From contig CAMUYU010000006.1 in the NCBI GenBank assembly GCA_947164995.1, forward strand, positions 1-49,233: a stretch of 49,233 bases of DNA, given 5' to 3'. Position 1 is the stretch's first letter, and every line of letters begins with the position of its first letter. Under the pieces are notes generated by a model, which did not search any database, was not told the DNA's origin, and saw only the letters and a list, made by a program, of their open reading frames with translations. Below are positions 1-9,900 of the stretch, piece after piece. Position numbers and translations under genes: made by a program. Origin of the DNA: an uncultured Clostridia bacterium (GTDB lineage: Bacteria > Bacillota > Clostridia > TANB77 > UBA1234).

Positions 1-1442
1 AAAGCATATTGATCATTATAATTAACTACATTAAAAGGAGTAACGACACCTAAAAGAGATATATCTGTTGCAAAATTATTTTTGCTTCTAATAAAGCAAT
101 CATCTTTAATAAACTCTCTTTTTATACCATCTAGAATTTTAGGTTGTAGTATATCTATCTCATTTACTAAATGATTACACTCTGGAAAATCTTTAATAAC
201 TTCTCTTCCTACCTCTAGAGCATAATAAATACTACATGTAGAATAAAGATGAGAATCTTTTCTTTCTTCCCATAAATCATAACAAGATTTAGAAATATAA
301 TTGTCATTTAAAAAACTAACTAAACCAATCAATGCTTTTTCAACAACATGAAAATATTTTTTTGAATCTTCTAGTTTAGAAATACCTATAACCATACTTG
401 AGGTTTCATCTATTTGAATTCCCCAAGATGGAGCTAGTTCTCCATTTGAATAATACCTTTGTTCAAATAAACCATTTGATAGCTGAGTTTTTTCTGCCCA
501 AATAGTATAAAATTTTGCAACTTCATCAAACATTCCAAGTTTTAGCATAGCATCATTAATAAACAAAGCATCTCTTGGCCAACAATAACCATATCTTCCA
601 CACTTTGTAAACTTTTCATCTACATCAGGGCTCGCCAAAACAGCGCCTGTTTCTTTATTTGTAAGAAGCGCATACATAAGTATAGAACGTTCTATAATAT
701 CTATTTCTTTATTAGAAAACTTTTTATCTTTAATATAATAATTTAAATGTCCTTCTAGATACTCTCTCCAATATTTTTTGACATCTTCATATAAATTTTC
801 TTCATTTGCTTCTTTTAAAAATTGTGCTTGCTCAAATGAATCTTTTAGTTTAGTATCAAGTGCTATATATAAAGTAATTTCTTTTGTTGCTTCATACATA
901 CAAGCAGATTCATCTGACATACCAATATAGTCTTCAAGTTTTAAAGAAGCGGTTTCTAAGTTTTCTCTAGGATTATTAACTTGAGACTTAATAATTTGTG
1001 TTGACGAATATGTATTCATATATAAATCAGGAGCATACTGAATAAGTGAATTACTTACCCTCATTCCAGAAACTAATTTATCTGGTGATGAATTTAATTT
1101 TGAAAATACTAATAAACAAAGCGGTTGATTGAATTTAATTTTTCTAACTACAACATTTCTTTCAATAAGACAATAATCTCTAATAACAACTTCAACGTCA
1201 TTTTTTGATAGTTTAGTGTAGATAATATTGCCATCATAATATTGATTTATAAGATTCATATCTTTAAACCAATCTACATGAGTAGCATCAGGAAATACAT
1301 AACCTAAACTATATGTATCAATATTTTGGAAATAGTCTATATGTGGATAATAAAGACGTATGAGTTCGGCTTTATCATCCAAACAAGCGAGCATATTTCC
1401 ATTACCTATTATCGCCTTGTTAAAGTATTTTGTTTGATTCAT
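1..1442 (-). CDS. Glycoside hydrolase family 15 (glucoamylase-like) protein, C-terminus off window
   Basis: This open frame is not in the ORF track because it has no stop inside the window. It starts at an ATG (MNQTKYFNKAIIGNG) behind TAAGGAGCAAAAG and runs about 480 residues to the window edge. The segment CGRYGYCWPRDALF matches the core of GH15 glucoamylase/glucodextranase enzymes, and the ~250-residue N-terminal beta-rich part followed by an alpha-helical part fits the family. Members hydrolyse alpha-1,4 (or alpha-1,6) glucosidic bonds. No signal peptide is visible, so it probably acts on intracellular glucan or oligosaccharide. It is the last visible gene of the amidase-divIVA-pgi operon, 15 nt after pgi; glucose release next to phosphoglucose isomerase is metabolically sensible. 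The exact substrate is unknown. Confidence 0.82.
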   Translation of the reverse strand, partial: MNQTKYFNKAIIGNGNMLACLDDKAELIRLYYPHIDYFQNIDTYSLGYVFPDATHVDWFKDMNLINQYYDGNIIYTKLSKNDVEVVIRDYCLIERNVVVRKIKFNQPLCLLVFSKLNSSPDKLVSGMRVSNSLIQYAPDLYMNTYSSTQIIKSQVNNPRENLETASLKLEDYIGMSDESACMYEATKEITLYIALDTKLKDSFEQAQFLKEANEENLYEDVKKYWREYLEGHLNYYIKDKKFSNKEIDIIERSILMYALLTNKETGAVLASPDVDEKFTKCGRYGYCWPRDALFINDAMLKLGMFDEVAKFYTIWAEKTQLSNGLFEQRYYSNGELAPSWGIQIDETSSMVIGISKLEDSKKYFHVVEKALIGLVSFLNDNYISKSCYDLWEERKDSHLYSTCSIYYALEVGREVIKDFPECNHLVNEIDILQPKILDGIKREFIKDDCFIRSKNNFATDISLLGVVTPFNVVNYNDQYA

Positions 1443-1457
1443 CTTTTGCTCCTTATT

Positions 1458-2705
1458 TTATTCTTTACCTAATAGTTTAAACATTTCCTTTTTATATGCT
1501 TCAACACCTGGTTGATTAAATGGATTAACTCCTAAAATGTAACCAGATATTCCACAAGCTTTTTCAAAGAAATAAATTAACCACCCTAAATTAAATTCAT
1601 CTAATTTTTCAATTTTAATTCTAATATTTGGTACATTACCGGCAACATGTGCTTTAATTGTACCTTCCATAGCCATGTGATTTACTTCATTTAAAGATTT
1701 TGAAGATAAGAAGTCTAAATCTTTATCATCTTGAACTGGAATCTTAAAATCTTTATTTGGATTTTCAACATCAATAACTGTTTCAAAAATCATTCTTTGA
1801 CCTTCTTGAATATATTGGCCAAGTGAATGAAGGTCTGTGGTATTATCAACACTTGCTGGGAAAATTCCCTTGCCATCTTTTCCTTCGCTTTCACCATAAA
1901 GTTGCTTCCACCACTCTGAAAAATAGTGAAGTCTTGGTTCATAGTTAACAAGTATTTCCATATTCTTACCTTTTTTAAGAAGTACATTTCTTAAAATTGC
2001 ATAAGTATATGCTTCGTTATCTAACAAATTTTCATACTTTTGCATTGCTTGAGAAGCACCATACATCAAACCATCAATATTAACTCCTGCTACAGCAATA
2101 GGTAGAAGTCCTACTGGAGTTAATACTGAATATCTTCCTCCAATATTATCTGGAACTATGAATGTTTCATATCCTTCCTGAGTTGCCTCTCTTTTTAGAA
2201 CTCCTTTTTCTTTATCAGTAGTTACATATATTCTTTCTCTTGCTTTATCTTTTCCATATTTATCAATAAGTTTTTGCTTTAAAATACTAAATGCAATTGC
2301 AGGCTCTGTTGTAGTACCAGATTTAGAAATTACATTTATAGAAAAATCTCTATCACCAACAAATTCTAATAAATCATTTATATAATCAGGACTCATATTG
2401 TTCCCAGCAAATAAAACATTTTTAGTCTTAAATGAAGGTGTTAAGGCTTCAATTACAGCACGTGCACCTAAATATGAACCTCCAATTCCTATTACAACAA
2501 GATAATCTGAATCTCTTCTAATTTTGTTAGCAGCATTTTTTAATCTTTCTATTTCTTCTTTGTCATATTCTAGATTTACCCATCCAAGAAAGTCAGAACC
2601 TGCTCCAGTTTTATTTACAAGTTTATTATGAGCATCTTCTACTGCTTTAGAAAGTTTTGATATCTCTTTGTCTGTAACAAACGAGTTCTCATATATAAGT
2701 TCCAT
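1458..2705 (-). CDS. pgi: Glucose-6-phosphate isomerase
   Basis: Interconverts glucose-6-phosphate and fructose-6-phosphate in glycolysis, in the cytoplasm. The protein has the sugar-phosphate-binding SIS motif [16 protein letters not shown] (about residues 125-140) and the family signature [23 protein letters not shown] (about 280-303), which contains the catalytic Glu. At 415 residues it is somewhat shorter than the ~450 of typical Firmicutes enzymes but has no internal gap in the motifs. The ATG is preceded by GGGAGGATCAAAAAA. It lies 24 nt after the DivIVA-like gene and 15 nt before the GH15 gene in one operon. Identification is secure. Confidence 0.97.
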   Translation of the reverse strand: MELIYENSFVTDKEISKLSKAVEDAHNKLVNKTGAGSDFLGWVNLEYDKEEIERLKNAANKIRRDSDYLVVIGIGGSYLGARAVIEALTPSFKTKNVLFAGNNMSPDYINDLLEFVGDRDFSINVISKSGTTTEPAIAFSILKQKLIDKYGKDKARERIYVTTDKEKGVLKREATQEGYETFIVPDNIGGRYSVLTPVGLLPIAVAGVNIDGLMYGASQAMQKYENLLDNEAYTYAILRNVLLKKGKNMEILVNYEPRLHYFSEWWKQLYGESEGKDGKGIFPASVDNTTDLHSLGQYIQEGQRMIFETVIDVENPNKDFKIPVQDDKDLDFLSSKSLNEVNHMAMEGTIKAHVAGNVPNIRIKIEKLDEFNLGWLIYFFEKACGISGYILGVNPFNQPGVEAYKKEMFKLLGKE

Positions 2706-2729
2706 TTTTTTGATCCTCCCATATAATTA

Positions 2730-3152
2730 TTATTGTAATTTAGTTAAATCATCAGCAAATTTTGAAATAATCTCTTTTGCTTTATCTTTAAGCATTGCAA
2801 GTTCAATTTTAGCATCAATTAGCTTTTCTCTTTGTTCTTCAATAAGCAAATCAACATCTTCTCTTTCTTTTTCGGCTTGTTTTCTACCATCTTCTATAAT
2901 TTGATTTGCTTGTTCTTGCGCTCTTAATAAAACATCAGAAATATTAGCCTTTGATGCCTCGATTTCATTTTTTTCTTTCATTAGTTTATTCAACTTTTCT
3001 GTCAATTTTATATTTTCGTTTTTCATTTCTTGAAGTTTATTAGATAATTCCGAAACTTCATTTTCATAGTCTTTTTTAATATTAACAATATAACTTTCAA
3101 CTTCTTTTTTGTTTAAACCAAATAATCCTTTTGGTAGATTGTTTTCGTCCAT
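2730..3152 (-). CDS. DivIVA-like coiled-coil protein
   Basis: The N-terminus MDENNLPKGLFGLNKKEVESYI resembles the DivIVA membrane-binding and dimerisation segment (typically '...F..gyd..eVd.fl'), and residues ~25-130 form a continuous charged coiled coil. I moved the start from the ORF-track position to the ATG at 3152, because TTAGGAGGAAGTATT sits directly upstream of it and the earlier codons overlap that site. At 140 residues it is shorter than cell-division DivIVA and closer to GpsB or 'DivIVA domain-containing' accessory proteins that localise to curved or septal membrane and organise wall synthesis. It lies 26 nt behind the amidase gene, which fits an envelope role. The exact subfamily cannot be set. 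Confidence 0.72.
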   Translation of the reverse strand: MDENNLPKGLFGLNKKEVESYIVNIKKDYENEVSELSNKLQEMKNENIKLTEKLNKLMKEKNEIEASKANISDVLLRAQEQANQIIEDGRKQAEKEREDVDLLIEEQREKLIDAKIELAMLKDKAKEIISKFADDLTKLQ

Positions 3153-3178
3153 AATACTTCCTCCTAAAGACAATCTAA

Positions 3179-5488
3179 TTAATTATATGCTTGTAATATC
3201 TTATCTATTCCATTGTATATAGCGGTTGCGGCATTCTTTTGGAATGATTTTGTCTTTAGTCTTTCTAATTCTTCATCATTTGAAATAAATGAAACTTCAC
3301 AAAGTATTGATGGGCAAGGAGTTTTTGTAAGTATGTGTAAATCGCCTCTATTAACAACTCCTCTATTAACTGTACCAAGATTTTTAACTAATTCTTTAAG
3401 TACAATTTCAGCACATTCCTTACTTGTAATATCTCCATAATTACTTTCTGTATCATTGTTATAATATAAAACCATCGTTCCAGAGTATGCTTTGTTATCT
3501 AAAGAATTGTTATGAATACTAACTATAAAATCAGGATTAATATTGTTTGCAAAAGCAACTCTATCTTCACGATTTAAATATGTACTATTATTTTCCCTAT
3601 CAATATATACTTCGATATCTTCTCTTTCTTTTAACATCTCATATAAATTAAGAGCAATTGCTAAGTTGTAAACTTTTTCTTGTGCATCTCCGTTACACGC
3701 ACCTGGATCTGAACCACCATGACCAACATCTATTAAAATAATCTTTTTGTTGATTATTTCTCCTGATTCATTAGGTTCTTCTTCCTCAATTCTCATTGAT
3801 GATACAGTCTTCGTTTCTGCTTTTCTAATTGTGATTACGACATTTTCACTTGATTGTCTGATTGCATATGTGCAATTACCAGTATCTAAAATAGTAATAA
3901 CTCCATCATCAACAGTAATAGAATTCACAATATCGTCTCCTGGATTTAATGAACCATCTCCAAAGTCATATTTTGATGTTTTGTAACGAATAATGTATCT
4001 AAACTTAGAAGATTCCACTTCAGTTGTTAAATCTTCAATCTTAACATTTTGTAGTGTAACTTGAGCATTTGATGTATTCTTTTTATACTTAATATTTTTG
4101 TATGTACTTTCAATAACATTTATTTGTAACTCTGATGAACGTTTATAAATATTATATTCGCCCTTAGCTGCTAAGTCTAAAACTACTCTTACAGATTCTT
4201 TTGTATATTGAGAAAATCTTACGCCGGTGATGATATTATTTTTAATGTTTATTTCTTTAGGACCAGATACATCTAACTTTGCATCTGGAATATCAATTAC
4301 GATTCTATTAGGATTAGTTAATGTCATATCATCATATTTAATATCGCCTGTATATTTAATTTTAACTCTTCCTGTAGTAGCACTATATTTTATAGATTCT
4401 ATAACAACTGAATAATCAATTTCTTCTTCATCTGTTGTTTCATAATCATGTTCATTAAATGGTTTAACATCATCTAAAGAATTTGGATTATTAGAATCAA
4501 CAATAATATTTTCACCAACATCTTTGTTTTCTTCAGCATTGCCACTAGGAACTATAGTTTCTTTTTCTTCTTTTGGTAAAGTTACAACTGGTTGTGTTTC
4601 AACAGGTGTTATATTTCCAGATGGATTTATAGTTGGTGTTTCAGTTTTTACTGGAACCGTTTCTTCACCAGGTACAACAAACTTCTCTGCCATAGCATAA
4701 TATAATTTTGTTCTATCTTTTGACATTGTAACAACATAGTCTGTTTTACTTCTTAAATCAATAACGATTCTATTAGTTCCATTTCCTTGATTTCCAAATC
4801 TAATTTCAGATACCATACCAGAATCAAACTTTTTTGTACTAGTATCAAAAGTAAAATTACAATTTTCTACATCAATCCATAATGTATATAAAGTTTCTTT
4901 ATCTACACTTGAATATTTGTAACCTGTAATTTTTCCATCAGCAGAAACTACAATACAATTTGTTCCTTCTATAGTTGCAAAACTAATATTTGTAATATTT
5001 ACTTTTTTAAACTTAATATCTACTGTATACGTTTCTTGATTCCAATCAACAACTAAATCTCCTTTTTCTGCAATAAATCTAGCTGGAACCATAGTTTTGT
5101 TGTTAATTATCTTTGCTGGAACATCAAGTTCAATTTCTTTTCCATCAACTTTTGCAGTTGTTTTATCAATCCAAAGAGAAATTGTTTTTTTATCTAAAGT
5201 AACATCAACTCTTCTTTCGTTATTATCCCAATTAACTGTACCACCTAAATACTCAAACACTTCTCTTACTGGTACTAGTGTTCTATCATTAAGAATGATA
5301 GGTGGCATTTGTCCTTCTTTAGGCTCAAATTTATCATTATTAAGCATAAGAGTAATATCTCTTACATTATAGTCATGAACCTTACCATCATATTCTAGCT
5401 TGTTAATAGACGAAGCATAACAAATATTAAATATAAAACAAACTTGTATAATTAAAAATATTATTAATAACTTTTTGATTTTACTCAC
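3179..5488 (-). CDS. N-acetylmuramoyl-L-alanine amidase with copper-amine-oxidase-N and AMIN domains
   Basis: Exported cell-wall hydrolase of 769 residues. It has a signal peptide (KKLLIIFLIIQVCFIFNICYAS, residues 5-26), a copper-amine-oxidase N-terminal-type domain (about 40-160, LVPVREVFEYLGGTVNWD), two AMIN-like beta domains (about 165-270 and 365-470), a Pro/Glu/Thr-rich linker between them, and a C-terminal Amidase_3 domain (about 578-768). The zinc-site motifs are LIDVGHGGSDPGA, AQEK, SIHNNS and the catalytic ILCEVSFISN. It cleaves the bond between MurNAc and the stem peptide. The N-terminal modules probably bind the wall. First gene of the operon with divIVA-like, pgi and GH15. The GTG start overlaps the Shine-Dalgarno sequence, so the true start is uncertain (see findings). 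Confidence 0.93.
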   Translation of the reverse strand: MSKIKKLLIIFLIIQVCFIFNICYASSINKLEYDGKVHDYNVRDITLMLNNDKFEPKEGQMPPIILNDRTLVPVREVFEYLGGTVNWDNNERRVDVTLDKKTISLWIDKTTAKVDGKEIELDVPAKIINNKTMVPARFIAEKGDLVVDWNQETYTVDIKFKKVNITNISFATIEGTNCIVVSADGKITGYKYSSVDKETLYTLWIDVENCNFTFDTSTKKFDSGMVSEIRFGNQGNGTNRIVIDLRSKTDYVVTMSKDRTKLYYAMAEKFVVPGEETVPVKTETPTINPSGNITPVETQPVVTLPKEEKETIVPSGNAEENKDVGENIIVDSNNPNSLDDVKPFNEHDYETTDEEEIDYSVVIESIKYSATTGRVKIKYTGDIKYDDMTLTNPNRIVIDIPDAKLDVSGPKEINIKNNIITGVRFSQYTKESVRVVLDLAAKGEYNIYKRSSELQINVIESTYKNIKYKKNTSNAQVTLQNVKIEDLTTEVESSKFRYIIRYKTSKYDFGDGSLNPGDDIVNSITVDDGVITILDTGNCTYAIRQSSENVVITIRKAETKTVSSMRIEEEEPNESGEIINKKIILIDVGHGGSDPGACNGDAQEKVYNLAIALNLYEMLKEREDIEVYIDRENNSTYLNREDRVAFANNINPDFIVSIHNNSLDNKAYSGTMVLYYNNDTESNYGDITSKECAEIVLKELVKNLGTVNRGVVNRGDLHILTKTPCPSILCEVSFISNDEELERLKTKSFQKNAATAIYNGIDKILQAYN

Positions 5489-5517
5489 CTCTTAAATGCC
5501 ATTAAAACATAAAATCT

Positions 5518-5546
5518 CACTTTCAATGTTATCAATAAAATCCCTA
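5518..5546 (-). promoter_or_regulatory. Possible sigma-A promoter of the amidase operon
   Basis: On the minus strand, TTGATA is followed after 17 nt by TAACAT, about 30 nt upstream of the GTG. The -10 is only a moderate match to TATAAT. The site lies between the prsA-like terminator and the amidase start, where a promoter is needed. Confidence 0.4.
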
Positions 5547-5575
5547 ATTATCAACATTTGTAACACTAACGTAAT

Positions 5576-5608
5576 AAAAAAAAGTGGTGATTAAAATCAC
5601 CACTTTTT
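5576..5608 (-). terminator. Rho-independent terminator of the mfd-prsA-like operon
   Basis: Perfect 14-bp stem AAAAAGTGGTGATT/AATCACCACTTTTT with a 2-nt loop. On the minus strand it is followed by a run of Ts, 34 nt after the PrsA-like stop codon. Confidence 0.93.
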
Positions 5609-5641
5609 ATGTTATCCATTCACTTCTTCATTACTACTTTC

Positions 5642-6913
5642 CTATGTTTCTTCAGTAGGTACTTCTTCTATATTCTCAGTTTCCGAAACATCTGGAGTTA
5701 AAGTAACTTCTTCAGAATCTCCACTTATTTCAGCCTTTGCAGCTTCTTCAGCTTCTCTTACTTTAATTGGAAGTGTATTAAAATCATATTTGCTTAATAC
5801 AATTTTATTAATAACTCTATCCGAATATGCGTTAACATAATAAGTTGCAGCTTCGTTTCTAAACGAATCTAAATCTTCGCCTTCTAAACCATCTCTTATA
5901 TCTTCAACATAAACAAATGCAACAACATCATTTGCCTCAATTATATCTGAAAATTCTCCTTTTGGAGTATTTGTGACAGCATTAATCATATCTGTGTAAT
6001 AATCTCCATCAATTAATCCAAAATAATATGAATAATAGATAAATGTCTGGCTATTTAGTAAACGTTGTGAATATAAGTAAGACATGTGATCTAAATCACC
6101 ATTATCCATATAGCTTTGATTGTATAGATTTAATCTAGTAACATTTTCATATCCTTCACTAGCAACAGTGAATGCATCTTCTGCAGATAATCCATTAGCC
6201 ATATTATCCTTAATAGCTGCTACAACATCTTGTGCTTGAATTTTTGTATCTAGTATTCTTTGAGCCTTTGCAGCATCTCCTGAAATATCACCTGATACAT
6301 CACCTGATGTTTCAACTACTTCTGCTTCTTCTCCAGAAGGAGCACTAGGAATCTTTATAGCAAAAACTCTATAATCAATCATCTTCATATAGTCTTCAAC
6401 AGTTTCATTTGATTTAGGCTTTAAGTAATAGCTAGTTTCTAAATAATTAGAACTATTAATATAATTTTTATAAATTTCTTCAACATTTGATGGTACTTTT
6501 CCTAATTCATAACCATTATTCATAAGCTTTTCTGCAAGCGCAATTTCTGTTTTAACTCTCATATACTCCCCAGAAGTAAGCTCATAATCTGCCATAAGTT
6601 TTTCTGCATCACCACTTTCTAAGGCTGCAGGTAACTCATCTCCACTTAATGTTACTCCAGATTTTTCTGCCCATTTATAAAATGTTTTATAATATCCATA
6701 ATAATTTGCTAAGGTATCTACATCACTTGTAGCAGTACTATTGTTTTCATAATACCAAACTTTTCCATAAGATTTATAATCTTCTAAATCATATTTTGTT
6801 TTACCTAGTGTAAGAACTGTATTGTCTTTAGTATCAGCAATAACTAAAGCGGCAACAGCTGCTACAACTATAAGTAGTCCTATAACTAATATTGCAATTT
6901 TACTCTTTTCCAT
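5642..6913 (-). CDS. Membrane-anchored PrsA/SurA-like foldase-type protein
   Basis: A 423-residue protein with one N-terminal transmembrane segment (IAILVIGLLIVVAAVAALVIA, residues 6-26) and an extracytoplasmic helical body. The pattern 'LTLGKTKYDLEDYKSY' after the anchor followed by long helices resembles SurA/PrsA N-terminal chaperone domains. A clear parvulin PPIase domain is not visible. In many Clostridia a PrsA-type peptidyl-prolyl isomerase follows mfd directly, and here the gene starts 15 nt after mfd, which supports the call. The middle (VETSGDVSGDISGDAAK) and the acidic Glu/Thr-rich tail are low-complexity and rich in SGD/SGE. ATG preceded by TAAGGAGGAAGTT. The function is inferred from fold-like features and synteny only. 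Confidence 0.6.
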   Translation of the reverse strand: MEKSKIAILVIGLLIVVAAVAALVIADTKDNTVLTLGKTKYDLEDYKSYGKVWYYENNSTATSDVDTLANYYGYYKTFYKWAEKSGVTLSGDELPAALESGDAEKLMADYELTSGEYMRVKTEIALAEKLMNNGYELGKVPSNVEEIYKNYINSSNYLETSYYLKPKSNETVEDYMKMIDYRVFAIKIPSAPSGEEAEVVETSGDVSGDISGDAAKAQRILDTKIQAQDVVAAIKDNMANGLSAEDAFTVASEGYENVTRLNLYNQSYMDNGDLDHMSYLYSQRLLNSQTFIYYSYYFGLIDGDYYTDMINAVTNTPKGEFSDIIEANDVVAFVYVEDIRDGLEGEDLDSFRNEAATYYVNAYSDRVINKIVLSKYDFNTLPIKVREAEEAAKAEISGDSEEVTLTPDVSETENIEEVPTEET

Positions 6914-6928
6914 AACTTCCTCCTTATA

Positions 6929-9900
6929 CTACGATGCTAATACTTTCAAAAATTTTAGCACGTCTTTTAGTGTACCACTTTCGGTATTTGATTGCAACTT
7001 AAAAGTAATAACTGGTGTTATTTCGCCAGATAACATAATTTGCCTTCTAAACGTATCCAAAATAAGTGAAACCTTTTCTGGTGTAACAAATTTATTATCT
7101 GAAAATGTGAATACAACTCTATCATCTTTTTGTATTATTTTAATTATGTTAAGTTTTCTTGCATAACACTTAATTCTAGCAATTTCTAGTAAATTAAACA
7201 TTTCATCTGGCATTTCACCATATCTATCTATTAGTTCGTCACAGATTTCAGAAATTTGTTCTTCCTCTTTTATATTAGCAATATCTTGATATGCTTCAAT
7301 TTTTTGTGAATTTACAGAAATATAGTCTTCTGGAATAAATGCCGAAACTTTCAAATCTATTAATATCTCTACCTGTTTTTCAACATCTAATCCTTGAAGC
7401 TCTCGTACCGCTTCTTCTAAAAGATGTGTATACATTTCATATCCAACACTTTCCATATGTCCAGATTGTTCGGCACCTAATATATTTCCTGCTCCTCTTA
7501 TTTCTAAATCTCTAAGAGCAATCTTAAAGCCCGAGCCAAATTCTGTAAATTCCTTAATTGCTTTTAATCTTTTTTCAGAAACTTCAGATAATACTTTATT
7601 TTTTCTATAAGTGATATATGCATAAGCTACTTTATCTGATCTACCAACTCTTCCTCTTATTTGATATAGTTGCGCAAGTCCAAGTCTATCTGCATTTTCA
7701 ATTATCATAGTGTTGGCATTTGGAATATCTATTCCCGACTCCATAATAGTAGTACAAACAAGAACATCAATTTCTTTCATAGCAAAATCTTCCATGATTT
7801 GTTCGATTTGTTTTCCTGTCATTTGGCCATGTGCAAATGCTACATTTGCTTCTGGTACCATTCTGGAAATTTCACTTGCCTTTTCTTCTATGTTTTCAAC
7901 TTTGTTATATAAATAGAATACTTGCCCTTTTCTTTCTAGTTCTTTTATAATTGCTTCTTTAATAACATCAGAATCATATTCTAACACATAAGTTTGAATT
8001 GGTTTTCTATTCAATGGTGGATCATAAATAACGCTCATGTCTCTTATTCCAACAATACTCATATGAAGTGTTCGTGGAATTGGAGTTGCTGTCATAGTTA
8101 AAACATCGACATTGCTTTTTAATTCTTTTATTTTTTCTTTATGTGCGACACCAAATCTATGCTCTTCGTCAATGATTAATAAACCTAAATTTCTAAACAC
8201 TACATCTTTACTTAGTATTCTATGTGTACCAATTAAAATGTCTATATCTCCATTAATTAGTTGCTTAATTATTTCGTTTTTTTGTTTAGCTGTTTTAAAT
8301 CTATTTAGTACTGCAACCTTAACTGGAAAATCTTTCATTCTTTCCTTAAATGTTTCATATTGTTGTTGTGCAAGTACTGTTGTAGGACAAAGATAAGCAA
8401 CTTGCTTAGAATCCATAACTGCTTTAAAACCCGCTCTTATAGCAACTTCAGTTTTTCCATAGCCTACATCACCACATAATAGTCTATCCATAGGTCTATC
8501 TGATTCCATATCATGCTTTACTTCATCTATACAACGAAGTTGGTCATCTGTTTCTTGGAAAGGAAAGCTTTCCTCAAATTCATTTTGCCATACAGTGTCA
8601 GGACTAAATTTATATCCAACTTGTTTACTTCTTTTTGCATATAGTTCTATTAATCCTCTTGCAATATCTCTTAATGACTGTTTAACTTTTGCCTTTGTTT
8701 TTTCAAATTCTTTTCCACCAAGCCTATTTAGTTTTGGCTTAGTATCTTCGTCTCCACCCATGTATTTTCTAATACTGTCTAGTTGATTTGTTGGTATATA
8801 TAAGATTGCTTCATCTTTATACTCAAGTTTTATATAATCTTTTCTTATTCCATCTATATCTAATGAATGAATTCCTATGTATTTACCAATACCATGTGTT
8901 GAGTGAACTATATAGTCACCAACTTTTAAGTCTGCAAATACAACTTTTTGGCTTTCATTAAATAGTTTTGCTTTGTATGTTCTTTTCTTTTCTTTGATGA
9001 TTTGATTATCTTCACCAGCAACTATTATTATATTTAATCCATCAATTGAATATCCCGAGCTTAATGCTCCAACTATAATAATTGGAACTCTCTTTGCGTC
9101 TTCTTCTAAAAGTGCATCATCAAACACATTTAAATTATTAGTATCTATTAACGTAGAATTAATATTATGGGAGCTTAACATCTCTTGCATAGCTCTAGAT
9201 TTAGATGCAACTCCACCTAGTATTATGATTTTATTTCCAGACTCTCTTGCGTTTTGAACTTCCTGTAGGAATATATCCACGTTGCCACGAAAAAAGTTCA
9301 CCTCCCTACAGCTAAAGCTGTATCCGTTTCTTTTTGCAAGCATATTTTCATCTATTCTAAATAGATTTATGGCATTTATTTGTTCTAATGTGATTGCCAC
9401 TTCAGAAAAAGATGACATAGAAGCAGTATAACTAGGTTCTATACCATATTTTTCTAAATACTGTTCTATGATTTCTTTATTTTCAAACTCAACTGATTGA
9501 GCTTTTGATTTTATCCTAACCGGTTCATCTATAAATACTACTGCATCTTTAGGAATATATTCTATAAGTGATGAGTACTTTTCATAGAAGAATTCAAAAT
9601 ATTTTTCTATCTTATTACTATAGTTCCCACCTTCGATGTCTTCTATGTCTTTTTGTATATTAGGATAATTATCTATTTGCTTTTTATATTTATCTTTAAT
9701 TGCATCAGTAATAGATTCAATTTTACTTTTATCTATCAAGAATTCTTCAACTGGAAAGATTGTTATTTGATTTAATGTTTCTATTGAACGTTGTGTTGTT
9801 GAATCAAAACGTCTAATTGAATCAACTTCATCGCCCCAAAATTCAATACGAATAGGGTTCTTTTCTGTTATTGGATATACGTCTATGATACCTCCACGCA

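Noticed and set aside
6822-7166. 114-residue plus-strand ORF across the mfd/PrsA-like junction
   Set aside because: It is antisense to two well-supported coding regions, with no promoter or binding site; composition matches a reverse-strand shadow.
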